Assembly (NCBI RefSeq): GCF_000015045.1
Contig: NC_008609.1
Span: 1,288,501-1,352,500, forward strand
Direction of reading: 5' to 3'
DNA: 64,000 nt
Source: Pelobacter propionicus DSM 2379
GTDB taxonomy: Bacteria > Desulfobacterota > Desulfuromonadia > Geobacterales > Pseudopelobacteraceae
Positions 46,920-54,501 of this stretch are shown in pieces. The number at the start of each line of letters is the position of its first letter. Within the stretch, counting starts at the first letter, position 1. The notes under the pieces were generated by a model. It did no database searches. It was not told the origin of the DNA and saw nothing but the letters and a program-made list of their open reading frames with translations. A program made the translations under genes and the position numbers.

Positions 46920-47557
46920 GCAGTCTAAAGGCAATTGAGAAAAAGGTCTTCGAGGATCTGTTCGGGATGGCGAGTGGCTATGTGCTTGACTTCTCTAACA
47001 ACACATTTACCGAGTTTTTCCGAGAGACCGCTAATATTGATATCTACGCGCCAAAATACGACTTCAACGGTGATTCGAAGGCCAAGCGTTTACGGGCATT
47101 CTGGGAGAGTGAACCGGATGCATTACCCGCCAACATTCACGGTTACATTCAGAAGTTTGACTCCGAGCTGACCGATGAAGAATTTGCCAACCCGCATTAC
47201 GCTTACCGGATACTGTTTGTTCCAAAGACAGCCAACCGCAAGGGGCAGGCTGACCGAGTCATTGAATTCGTCAAGAGCGATTCTCCGCTGGCTGAGACTG
47301 TTAACAAGGAATACGCAGTCATCAAGGAAACGGAAAAGAAAAAATACCTGCCGAAGCAGGTCGTGGATTTGATGAAGGCGGAAGGCTACCCTGGTTTTAC
47401 GATCCATTACCATACGCAACTCTGGCGATCCCAGCATGCAAAGACTCCCGCCAAGGGCTACGGTACCATGGTGGCAGGGAAGGTCTGGCATTGGTATGAA
47501 CGTTGGGTTGACGTGGTGAGAAAGCACTGCCGGGACAGCGGGGGGAAATATTCATGA
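46916..47557 (+). CDS. Unrecognised protein of the restriction-modification island
   Basis: A 213-residue protein. The N-terminal half (GMASGYVLDFSNNTFTEFFR near residues 17-36, then GDSKAKRLRAFWESEPD) resembles a short domain I have seen on defence-associated proteins, such as Abi-like ones. The C-terminal part has TIHYHTQLWRSQHAKTPAKG then VWHWYERWVDVVRKHC and could be a separate domain. It overlaps HsdS by four bases and the transposase gene by four bases, and looks intact. I cannot name a function; an accessory role in the type I R-M island is inferred from position. Its codon use is visibly more AT-rich than the cobalamin genes, suggesting transfer. Confidence 0.55.
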   Translation: MSSLKAIEKKVFEDLFGMASGYVLDFSNNTFTEFFRETANIDIYAPKYDFNGDSKAKRLRAFWESEPDALPANIHGYIQKFDSELTDEEFANPHYAYRILFVPKTANRKGQADRVIEFVKSDSPLAETVNKEYAVIKETEKKKYLPKQVVDLMKAEGYPGFTIHYHTQLWRSQHAKTPAKGYGTMVAGKVWHWYERWVDVVRKHCRDSGGKYS

Positions 47558-47827
47558 AATACGATTCTGCCATTCATCACCGCCGTTCCATTCGATTGCA
47601 GGGATACGATTATACCCAGGCCGGGGCCTATTTCGTCACCGTCTGCGCCCGGAACCGGGAATGCCTGTTCGGGGGTATTGTGAATGGGGACATGCGGTTG
47701 AATGATGCGGGTCGGATTGTTGCCGATTCATGGGAATGGTTGGCGGAACAATATGACCATGTTTCGTTGGATGAATATGTCGTCATGCCGAATCATGCAC
47801 ATGGAATTATCGTAATCACCGACGATT

Positions 47828-47855
47828 GTAGGGGCGGTTCGCGAACCGCCCCTAC
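47828..47855. repeat. REP-like 28-bp perfect palindrome within the RAYT gene
   Basis: The sequence GTAGGGGCGGTTC followed by GC and its reverse complement is a perfect palindrome over 28 bases. It sits in frame in the transposase gene and keeps it open. Confidence 0.8.
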
Positions 47856-48069
47856 GGGGATACGCAAACCCATTGGTCGATTAGTCGGCGCGTTTAAAAC
47901 GGTATCTACCAAAGGTATCAATGAATTATGCGAAACCGCCGGCAGAAAATTATGGCAACGCAATTATTGGGAACACATCGTCCGCAATGAACCGGAATTG
48001 AACCGCATTCGTGAATACATCCATAACAATCCCGCGCAATGGGAATTGGATTCATTGAATGTGGGCAAG

Positions 48070-48087
48070 GGCGGTTCGCGAACCGCC
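48070..48087. repeat. REP-like 18-bp palindrome within the RAYT gene
   Basis: GGCGGTTCGCGAACCGCC is a perfect palindrome with the same core as the repeat at 47828-47855, near the 3' end of the transposase gene. Confidence 0.75.
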
Positions 48088-48140
48088 TCTAAAGAAATCC
48101 GGGAACCAATAACCGAATATGGTGTGGAGGCATGGATGGT

Positions 48141-48329
48141 ATGAAACGATCCGATCTCCTCTCCTAAATTTCCCTCGGCGAAGACTCCACCCGCCAGTTC
48201 AGGGCGGATGTGAAGAACGCTGACTCCCTGGCCTCGGAGATGGCGGCTTTTGTCAGCACGGGCGGCATGATTATATCCGGTCACTTTGACCCGACAAATG
48301 ACCGTTTAGGCATGGAGGCAGTGGCATGA
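48141..48329 (+). pseudogene. AlbA_2-type (RecG-like) DNA-binding protein, N-terminal remnant
   Basis: Begins MKRSDLLS, then an in-frame TAA at 48165, then continues ISLGEDSTRQFRADVKNADS and LASEMAAFVSTGG, which is the usual start of AlbA_2-domain putative transcriptional regulators. Similarity ends after about 35 residues and the frame stops at 48329. The C-terminal part of the same kind of protein is found at 49004-49378, so the gene appears split by the rhuM-like sequence. Confidence 0.6.
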
Positions 48330-49056
48330 ATAATTCGGAAATTCTTATTTACCTGGCCGCCGACGGCAAAATCAAAATCGATGTCCGGCTGGAAGACGAG
48401 ACGGTCTGGCTGACTCAAGACCACATGGCTGGGCTGTTCGGCAAAAGCAAGAAGACGATTTCCGAGCACATCCGCAATATTTTTAGTGAACGCGAACAGG
48501 ACGAGCAAGTGGTTGTCCGGAATTTCCGGACAACCACCCGACATGGCGCCATGCCTGACAAAACCCAGTCCAGAGAAGTTCAGTTTTACAACCTGGACAT
48601 GATCATCTCCGTCGGTTACCGGGTCAAGTCTCACCAGGGCACTCAGTTTCGCATCTGGGCCACCCAACGGCTGAAGGAATATATCGCTTTGACGAGGACG
48701 AAATGAAGCTGCTCGGCCTGCTGGTGGAGCAATACCTGGCCTTCGCCGAAACCATGGCCCAGCAGAGAATTCCCATGCACATGGCAGACTGGATTCAACG
48801 GCTGGATGCAATTATTCAGCTCAATGGCCGGGAGTTATTGACCCATGCGGGCAAAATCAGCCACCAGATGGCCCAGGAAAAAGCCGCTCTGGAATATGAC
48901 AAGTTCCGGGAATCGCAGCGGCGTATCCAGCATGAAGAGAGCCTCAAGGAGCTGGAAGAGGACATCAAGAAGCTGAAGCCGCCTCGAAAAAAGGGGGCAA
49001 ATCATGACCGGCGTAAACAACCTGACGGTGGAGAAGATCCGGGTCGGGAACTCTAA
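48326..49056 (+). pseudogene. rhuM: RhuM-family protein, broken by internal deletion/frameshift
   Basis: The first frame (126 residues, from MNNSEILIYLAADGKIKIDV) carries the RhuM N-terminus through GYRVKSHQGTQFRIWATQRL and ends at 48706. The C-terminal RhuM part (LVEQYLAFAETMAQQRIPMH onwards) continues in another frame from 48703 to 49056. At the junction, TTTGACGAGGACGAA reads FDEDE into the second frame, so about a third of the gene is probably deleted and the rest frameshifted. RhuM proteins are common in R-M and defence islands. Confidence 0.65.
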
Positions 49057-49378
49057 TATCCGCAAGCCGATCTTGGTTTCCTGCGTGGCCAAGGGACTAC
49101 TCCCCTACCATGGCCTGGGCTCGGGCATCAAGCGGGCGCAGGAGAAGTGGCAGGCCATCGATTTTCCGATGACCACGGTTCATCGCCACAGTCAGCGCCA
49201 GCCGGTGGAAGAGCTGGATTTTATTCGGTCAAATCCGGCTGTTTCCTATGATGAACTAGCCGACATGACCCCAAAGGACCGCACTACTGTGATGCGTAAC
49301 ATCGGGAGGCTGAAGGATGTAGGCATCCTGCGGCGTGTGGGCTCCAAAAAAACCGGCCGTTGGGAGGTTATTGAATGA
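49004..49378 (+). pseudogene. AlbA_2-type (RecG-like) regulator, C-terminal remnant
   Basis: A 124-residue frame whose N-terminal part (RKPILVSCVAKGLLPYHGLG then SGIKRAQEKW) is the end of the AlbA_2/RecG-like C-terminal domain, followed by a winged-helix HTH (SYDELADMTPKDRTTVMRNI). It is the counterpart of the fragment at 48141-48329. It overlaps the hsdR remnant start by ATGA, preserving original operon order. Confidence 0.55.
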
Positions 49379-49494
49379 CCCCCTACACTGAAGCCCCCCT
49401 CGTACAGCGGACCACCACCGAGTACCTGGAACAGGAGCTTGGCTGGCAATCGGTGTACGCCTACAACAACGAGTAGTTTGGGCCGGAAAGCTTC
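49375..49494 (+). pseudogene. hsdR: Type I restriction subunit HsdR, N-terminal remnant
   Basis: Starts MTPYTEAPLVQRTTTEYLEQ, then ELGWQSVYAYNNE, a typical HsdR N-terminus. An in-frame TAG at 49474 interrupts what would continue FGPESF. Similarity is lost after about 49494, so almost the whole gene is missing. Confidence 0.7.
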
Positions 49495-49731
49495 TCGGGC
49501 TGGAAATTAACCTGGGAAGAGGCGGGCCATCTACGATTTAGGATTTTTTCTGGGAGAAGTGAGATTGCCAAAAACTTCAATTCATGGGCGGATGTAGGCG
49601 AAAGACGGAGATTGTTTCCTCCCTGTTTTTTGCGGGCGTATCTTGCACACGGCCTGCGCCCCGTGCCGCGTCGGTATTGAAGAAATGAACGTTGATCAGG
49701 GCCCCGTGACGGGGCTCCCACAGGAGGTTCC
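49495..49731. other. Non-coding gap after the decayed island
   Basis: No gene is seen. A small hairpin (GGGCCCCGTGACGGGGCTCC, around 49700-49719) lies just before the ribosome site of the next gene and could end upstream transcripts or structure the leader. Confidence 0.35.
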
Positions 49732-50526
49732 ATGAACATCAACTCAGTACGACTGATCTATTTCTCTCCAACCCACACCACCAAGAGGGTGCTGGAAGCC
49801 ATTGCCCGCTCCTTCCCGGAGGCGGCGGTGGAGCAGTACGACCTGACCCTTCCCGGCGCCCGTCTCCCTGAAGAAACGGCAGGGGAGGGTGTCCTGACCA
49901 TTTTCGGCGCGCCGGTGTACGGCGGCCGGCTTCCCGCCCAGGCGCGGGAGAGGCTGCGGCTTGTGCGCGGCGGCGGCATGGCGGTGGTGGTGGTCCTGTA
50001 CGGAAACCGGGAGTTCGAAGACGCCCTGCTGGAGCTGTGGGACCTGGCCCAGGAACTGGGGTACATCCCCATTGCCGGGGGCGCCTTTATCGGCGAACAC
50101 TCCTTCTCCACCCCCGAGGTTCCGGTGGCGGCTGGTCGGCCCGACACGGCGGACCTGGAAGCGGCGGCGGAGTTTGGCAGGCGGATCGGGAAAAAGGCGC
50201 GTCGGCTCACCGGCCTGGACCTTGTCCCATCACTGGAGGTTCCTGGCGACTCTCCCTACCGGGAGTGGAAGGGGCTCTCCATCCCGCCGGAGACGGACGC
50301 CTCCCTTTGCATCCGTTGCGGGACATGCGTCCGGATCTGTCCGACGGCGGCCATCTCCTCCGGCGTTGGCATGCCCACGGACCTGGTGGCCTGCATCGCC
50401 TGCTGCGCCTGTGTCAGGGAGTGCCCCACCGGCGCCAGGGTGATGCGGGACGAGCGCATCCGGGAGAAGGCGGTGTGGCTCAACGAAAAATGCGCTGAGA
50501 GAAAAGAACCCCAGACCTTTGTCTAG
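49732..50526 (+). CDS. EFR1-type flavodoxin/ferredoxin fusion protein
   Basis: A 264-residue protein. An N-terminal flavodoxin-like domain (VRLIYFSPTHTTKRVLEAIA at residues 5-24, APVYGGRLP near 60) is followed by two ferredoxin-type 4Fe-4S motifs (CIRCGTCVRICP near 193 and CIACCACVRECP near 220). AGGAGG precedes the ATG. It is likely a cytoplasmic electron carrier. It is convergent with the minus-strand activase/dehydratase-like cluster, to which it might supply electrons. Confidence 0.85.
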   Translation: MNINSVRLIYFSPTHTTKRVLEAIARSFPEAAVEQYDLTLPGARLPEETAGEGVLTIFGAPVYGGRLPAQARERLRLVRGGGMAVVVVLYGNREFEDALLELWDLAQELGYIPIAGGAFIGEHSFSTPEVPVAAGRPDTADLEAAAEFGRRIGKKARRLTGLDLVPSLEVPGDSPYREWKGLSIPPETDASLCIRCGTCVRICPTAAISSGVGMPTDLVACIACCACVRECPTGARVMRDERIREKAVWLNEKCAERKEPQTFV

Positions 50527-50546
50527 CTTTATCGTGCGGGACATGT

Positions 50547-50573
50547 CGTCGAGGCGCTTCTGGAGCCTCGACG
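50547..50573. terminator. Hairpin between convergent genes, possible bidirectional terminator
   Basis: CGTCGAGGC and GCCTCGACG form a perfect 9-bp stem with a nine-base loop, placed between the ends of the EFR1 gene and the convergent activase gene. There is no T-run, so termination strength is uncertain. Confidence 0.5.
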
Positions 50574-50576
50574 GAC

Positions 50577-51356
50577 TCAGCGCCCCCTCTCCCGGGCGAT
50601 TGCCAGCGCCGCCCCCAGGGCCACGGTGAACTGCGGCTGCTCCAGGACCCGCACCTCCCGTCCCATCTCCTCACCCATTGCCCGGTGCAGCCCGCTGTTC
50701 AGGGCCGGACCCCCGTCCAGGCAGATGCCGTCGGCAAGATCCATGTTCTCGGCCAGGGAGGAAATCCGCGCGGCGATGGCCCGGTTCAGGCCGGCGACGA
50801 TGTCGTTCCGATCCACCCCCCGGGCCATGAGGGAGATCAGCTCGGTCTCGGCGAACACGGCGCAGGTGCTGCCGATCTCCGCCGGGGAACTGCTCTCCCT
50901 GTCCATGCTGCCGAAATCCGCCAGCGGCGCGTCCAGGATCCGTTCCGCCATCTCGAAGAACCTGCCGGTGCCGGCGGCGCATTTGTCGTTCATCCTGAAA
51001 TCAGCCACGCTCCCGTCCGGCCAGAGCTTGATGATCTTCACATCCTGGCCGCCGATGTTGATGATGCTCCTGAGCTGGCCGTCGCTCAGGGAGAAGGCCC
51101 CCAGGGCATTGGCCGATATCTCGTTGACCACCTTGTCCGCCCGTGAGAACAACCCCTTGCCGTAGCCGGTGGCGGCGATGCCGGCCAGATCCTCCTCCGC
51201 CACTCCCCGTTCCCCTAGCCCCTTCCGGAAGAGCAGTTCGCAGGAGTGGACGTAGTGCGCCGTGGCCGGCATCGTGCCGTACCAGACCGCCTGGCCCTCT
51301 TCAGCCATGACCGCCTTGATGGCGGCGGACCCCAGATCAAACCCCATGGTAATCAT
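50577..51356 (-). CDS. BadF/BadG/HgdC-type ATPase activator (acyl-CoA dehydratase activase family)
   Basis: A 259-residue ASKHA-fold ATPase: phosphate loop GFDLGSAAIKAV at residues 5-16, cluster region KCAAGTGRFFEM near 125-136, STCAVFAETELISLMARG near 164, and GGPALNSGL near 216. The two cysteines match those that hold the bridging 4Fe-4S cluster in dehydratase activases. Family members use ATP to push an electron into a low-potential cluster on a partner; here the partner is the HgdB-like protein encoded three bases upstream. Confidence 0.88.
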   Translation of the reverse strand: MITMGFDLGSAAIKAVMAEEGQAVWYGTMPATAHYVHSCELLFRKGLGERGVAEEDLAGIAATGYGKGLFSRADKVVNEISANALGAFSLSDGQLRSIINIGGQDVKIIKLWPDGSVADFRMNDKCAAGTGRFFEMAERILDAPLADFGSMDRESSSPAEIGSTCAVFAETELISLMARGVDRNDIVAGLNRAIAARISSLAENMDLADGICLDGGPALNSGLHRAMGEEMGREVRVLEQPQFTVALGAALAIARERGR

Positions 51357-51359
51357 GAT

Positions 51360-52601
51360 TCAACTCCTTTCATGCAGCAGGTCGCGGAACGCCTCCAGGC
51401 GCACCAACAGGTTCTTGCCGTCCTCCCGGGACAGGTCGGTTTCGATGCGGATAAAGGAGAAGCCCCGCTCCTTGATGATCTTTTCGTAGCGATAACTGTC
51501 CATGTCGTAGGGATGGCACCCCTTGAGCACATGGTAGATCACGCCGGAAATCCGGCGCTGATGCAGGGTTTCCAGCAGGTTGGCCAGACGCCGGGGGGTG
51601 TCCGTAAAACTGGGGCAGCTGCAGCCCAGATGGTACTGTTCCGCCAGGCTGCGCAAAAGCCCATCCACGGAACGGTCCCTGCCCAGGGCCGGACCCGCCA
51701 GAATCCTCTCCGATGAGCAGAGCTCGTCTCCGGCGATGTGCATGCCGGCCTCTTCGATCAGCTGCGGAACCTTGAGGTTGGGAAAAAAGATCGGCGAACC
51801 GGCCAGGAAAACGCGGGTGCCGGACAGGGGCGGCTGTTCCCTCAGAACCCGCAGCAGCCTGTTGACCCGATCCGTCCAGCCTTCCGTATCACCCATCAGA
51901 AAGGCATGGCTGATCACCGTGGTCCAGGTGGCGGATATGAGGCTTTGGCTGCGCGCATCCAGGAGGAGATGCCAGGCGCGCCATGCCCTGGCATGGGTCT
52001 CCAGGGAACGGAGCAGCGCCTGGCGTGACAGGCTTCTCCCTGCCCGTTTTTCCAGAACCCGTTTCAGCTCTCTGACCTCTTCAAGCCAGCGCCGCTGCCC
52101 CCGTTCGCTCTCCCTGATGCGGGGCAGTTCCATGACATGTACGCCAGGTGCCCGCCCTTCAAGTGTCTCCGGAAGTTTTGCCATCCAGTCGCAGCTGCCG
52201 GGTATGACGGTCAGGTCACAGAGCCGTTCCAGCGATTCATCCAGATGGAACGATCCCCGTATCGACTTGAGCAGGGGGCAGGCCAATGAGGGAAGCTGGG
52301 ATGAGACCAGCCTCTGTCGGGAGGAAGCATGGGCGCAGAGGCGGTAGGGGTGAAAGCCCAGGGCGTCCACCAGCTCCAGGGGGGCCTGCACGCAGGTCAG
52401 GCCGACCAGCGGTTTCTTGAATCGTTCCCGGAACCGCTCCGGATGGGGGAGCAGGCCGAGCAGGTCGAGAAAATAGTCGTACTCGGCCAGGTAGTCCTTC
52501 CGGGAACGAAGCGCCGCCATTTCCGCGGCATACTCCGTTGCCATGTCGGCCCTGGCCCGAAGCTGCTGCAGTTCTTCCCTGCGGGTCACAACATTGTTCA
52601 T
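51360..52601 (-). CDS. HgdB-like 2-hydroxyacyl-CoA dehydratase family iron-sulphur protein
   Basis: A 413-residue protein of the HgdB/FldC/BcrB fold. Conserved cysteine contexts are visible: ALGFHPYRLCAH near residue 85, LACPLLKSIRG near 105, PGSCDW near 130, LGCSCPSF near 331, and VLKGCHPYDMDSYRYEKII near 364, followed by the usual FIRIETDLS. The start at 52601 overlaps the polyferredoxin stop (ATGA). Only one dehydratase-type subunit is present instead of the usual two, so a reductase or reactivase role is more likely than substrate dehydration. Confidence 0.82.
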   Translation of the reverse strand: MNNVVTRREELQQLRARADMATEYAAEMAALRSRKDYLAEYDYFLDLLGLLPHPERFRERFKKPLVGLTCVQAPLELVDALGFHPYRLCAHASSRQRLVSSQLPSLACPLLKSIRGSFHLDESLERLCDLTVIPGSCDWMAKLPETLEGRAPGVHVMELPRIRESERGQRRWLEEVRELKRVLEKRAGRSLSRQALLRSLETHARAWRAWHLLLDARSQSLISATWTTVISHAFLMGDTEGWTDRVNRLLRVLREQPPLSGTRVFLAGSPIFFPNLKVPQLIEEAGMHIAGDELCSSERILAGPALGRDRSVDGLLRSLAEQYHLGCSCPSFTDTPRRLANLLETLHQRRISGVIYHVLKGCHPYDMDSYRYEKIIKERGFSFIRIETDLSREDGKNLLVRLEAFRDLLHERS

Positions 52602-53545
52602 GAAAACAAACCTTTCCTGAATCTGCGGGCCGCACCGACGGCGGACGATGCGAAGATGCGCCACTTCAGCCAGTGGAACGAAAGTGACCCGTCATGGGCA
52701 CAGGAATCGGCGCAGGTCATGCAGGCCATGCACTCGGGGGACATGACGTCACGCTTCACCAGTTCTGCCCGAACGGTGCGGATCTCCAGGGGGCAGCTCC
52801 GAGCGCAGCTCCCGCAGCCGACGCAGGCGTTGACGTTCTTGGTGAACCTGACCAGGCCGAAGCGCTGCACCAGCCCCAACAGGGCCAGCATGGGGCAGAA
52901 GATGCAGAAGAAACGCTCCCTGAAGAACATCCCGGCCAGAAAACCGCCCGCCAGCAGCAGGGAGAGGACCGTCATGGCGGTGGTGATGGCGTTGGTGGTA
53001 TCGATGGCCAGGTGGGCCGTGTCTCCGGTAAAGAGCGGCATGAGCGGCTTGGCCGGGCAGATCTGGCAGAAGGGGAGCCCGTAATCGCCGTGCAGCCCCA
53101 GGTTGGCGATCATCAGCGGAATTGCCAGCAGCAGGAGCAGGAAGATGTATTTCACCCAGCGCAGCCGGTCGGACGTTGCCCATGACCAGCGTGCCTCGGG
53201 TATGCCGAGCCGGCTCCTGACCCAGGTGAGGGCGTCCTGCAGCGTGCCGAAGGGGCAGATCCAGCCGCACCAGAGTTTGGAGAGCTGCAGTGCCAGCAGG
53301 ATGAACAACGCCAGCATCCTGAGGGTCTCCAGGCCGCGCGGACCGGCCAGGGCCGACAGGGAAGCCTGCACTCCCCAGAAGGAACCCTGCAGCGCCATCA
53401 GGAAACAGTGCCCTCCGCAACCGTTAACATAGGGGCAGGAGAGGCAGGGGAGGGCGTGCCCCAGGTTCAGGCCGAAACGGCCGCCGTAGGTCAGGATGCC
53501 GAAGGAGAGGGATTGAACCAGCAGCCGGCTCCGAGTCAGGTTCAC
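52598..53545 (-). CDS. NapH/NosR-type polyferredoxin membrane protein
   Basis: A 315-residue membrane protein with about five helices. Cys motifs: PCLSCPYVNGCGGHC near residue 33, LWCGWICPFGTLQD near 90, FCQICPAKP near 158, FCIFCPM near 214, and two classical 4Fe-4S sites (CVGCGSCARSCP near 241, CMACMTCADSC near 270). This architecture passes electrons across or along the membrane. It overlaps both neighbours by four bases, so electron supply to the HgdB-like protein and activase is a natural reading. Confidence 0.87.
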   Translation of the reverse strand: MNLTRSRLLVQSLSFGILTYGGRFGLNLGHALPCLSCPYVNGCGGHCFLMALQGSFWGVQASLSALAGPRGLETLRMLALFILLALQLSKLWCGWICPFGTLQDALTWVRSRLGIPEARWSWATSDRLRWVKYIFLLLLLAIPLMIANLGLHGDYGLPFCQICPAKPLMPLFTGDTAHLAIDTTNAITTAMTVLSLLLAGGFLAGMFFRERFFCIFCPMLALLGLVQRFGLVRFTKNVNACVGCGSCARSCPLEIRTVRAELVKRDVMSPECMACMTCADSCAHDGSLSFHWLKWRIFASSAVGAARRFRKGLFS

Positions 53546-54501
53546 GCCGTTTTTCTCCGTTTTACGGTCACCGCCAGAACCGTCAGGCCGCAGGAACAGC
53601 CCAGGGTCAGCAGGCCGGGGACCAGGCGGTGGTGGCCGGTACGGTTCCGGTGCAGCAGCAGTGTTGTGGTTGTTCGGAAAATGGTGGAACTGCCGTCGCT
53701 CTCAGCAACCAGCAAGGTCTCCTTGCCGCTCCGCTCCTCCCGGCTGTTGAGGTCATGGTCGTCGGGCGGTGTCCAGGTCGTGGTTTGCCGTGGATCGACC
53801 AGGATGCGCTGGACCGGGAGATGTTCGTCCAGGATGGTGACAAGCGTAGGGGAAGCAGGGCTCAGGCGATTGCTGATGCCGATGCCCAGCGATTCTCCCA
53901 CCTGGCGCCAGTAGTGGAATCGAGGAGCGATGCTTAATTCAAGTTCGTTGTGGAGCGGATCGCCGGGGGGCGCGGACACCGGGCTTCCGTTTCCGGAGCG
54001 GCCGGCGCGCTGGTACCAGGTGAGGGCATGATGGTGCACGGTGCGTCCCTTTTCCCGGCTCGTGGCGTTGACCCGGAGCAGGAGGCGTTGCTCGGCACCG
54101 ACCCTGAGGCGCAGCACCCCCCTGTCACGTGCCGGTTCAAGCCCGATCTCTCCAAGACTCCAGCTGTCACCGGACGCCAGGGCGTAGCGCACCCGCAGGT
54201 CGCGGAGGGACGTCAAGTTGCCGCCGCCCGCCGGGAAGCGTCCGTAACGGATGCTCAGGGGGAGCGTGACCGAACCGTCGGCATTGCGCACGCCGTTTCC
54301 CGGTGAGATCCAGAGGCAGTTGCCGATCGGGGAGAACGCCCCGTGGGTTGCGCGGGGCGTGACCAGCCAGCAGAGGAGAAATGCGAAAAGCGTTATGCCG
54401 AGCCGTTGAGTCTGGAAACGGCAGGTGGGGACCGCCGGAGAGCCCGTCCCCGTGATCGCAGACAGACCCCAGCTGCCGAATATAGATTGGGAGATCAGCA
54501 C
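53542..54501 (-). CDS. Unrecognised secreted/membrane-anchored protein
   Basis: About 319 residues from a GTG at 54501 (a weak choice; the frame is open further upstream inside meaB). A hydrophobic segment near residues 34-50 (RLGITLFAFLLCWLVTP) looks like a signal, followed by a beta-rich region. Near the C-terminus LVPGLLTLGCSCGLTVLAV is a membrane helix with a basic tail. So it is probably a periplasmic domain anchored at the C-terminus. I know no family for it. It lies between meaB and the polyferredoxin gene with short overlaps at both ends. Confidence 0.6.
   Translation of the reverse strand: MLISQSIFGSWGLSAITGTGSPAVPTCRFQTQRLGITLFAFLLCWLVTPRATHGAFSPIGNCLWISPGNGVRNADGSVTLPLSIRYGRFPAGGGNLTSLRDLRVRYALASGDSWSLGEIGLEPARDRGVLRLRVGAEQRLLLRVNATSREKGRTVHHHALTWYQRAGRSGNGSPVSAPPGDPLHNELELSIAPRFHYWRQVGESLGIGISNRLSPASPTLVTILDEHLPVQRILVDPRQTTTWTPPDDHDLNSREERSGKETLLVAESDGSSTIFRTTTTLLLHRNRTGHHRLVPGLLTLGCSCGLTVLAVTVKRRKTA

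Larger units (their letters stand above)
47554..48144 (+). mobile_element. REP-associated tyrosine transposase (Y1/IS200-like, RAYT)
   Basis: A 196-residue transposase-like protein. It has the N-terminal RRSIRLQGYDYTQAGAYFVT typical of RAYTs, the HUH-type motif VVMPNHAHGIIVI near residue 80, and NYWEHIVRNEPELNRIREYI with the catalytic Tyr region near 140. RAYTs process REP palindromes. Two REP-like palindromes lie inside this reading frame and encode RGGSRTAP and KGGSRTAS segments. It overlaps the upstream gene and the following gene remnant by four bases each, so it may have inserted precisely between genes. Confidence 0.82.
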
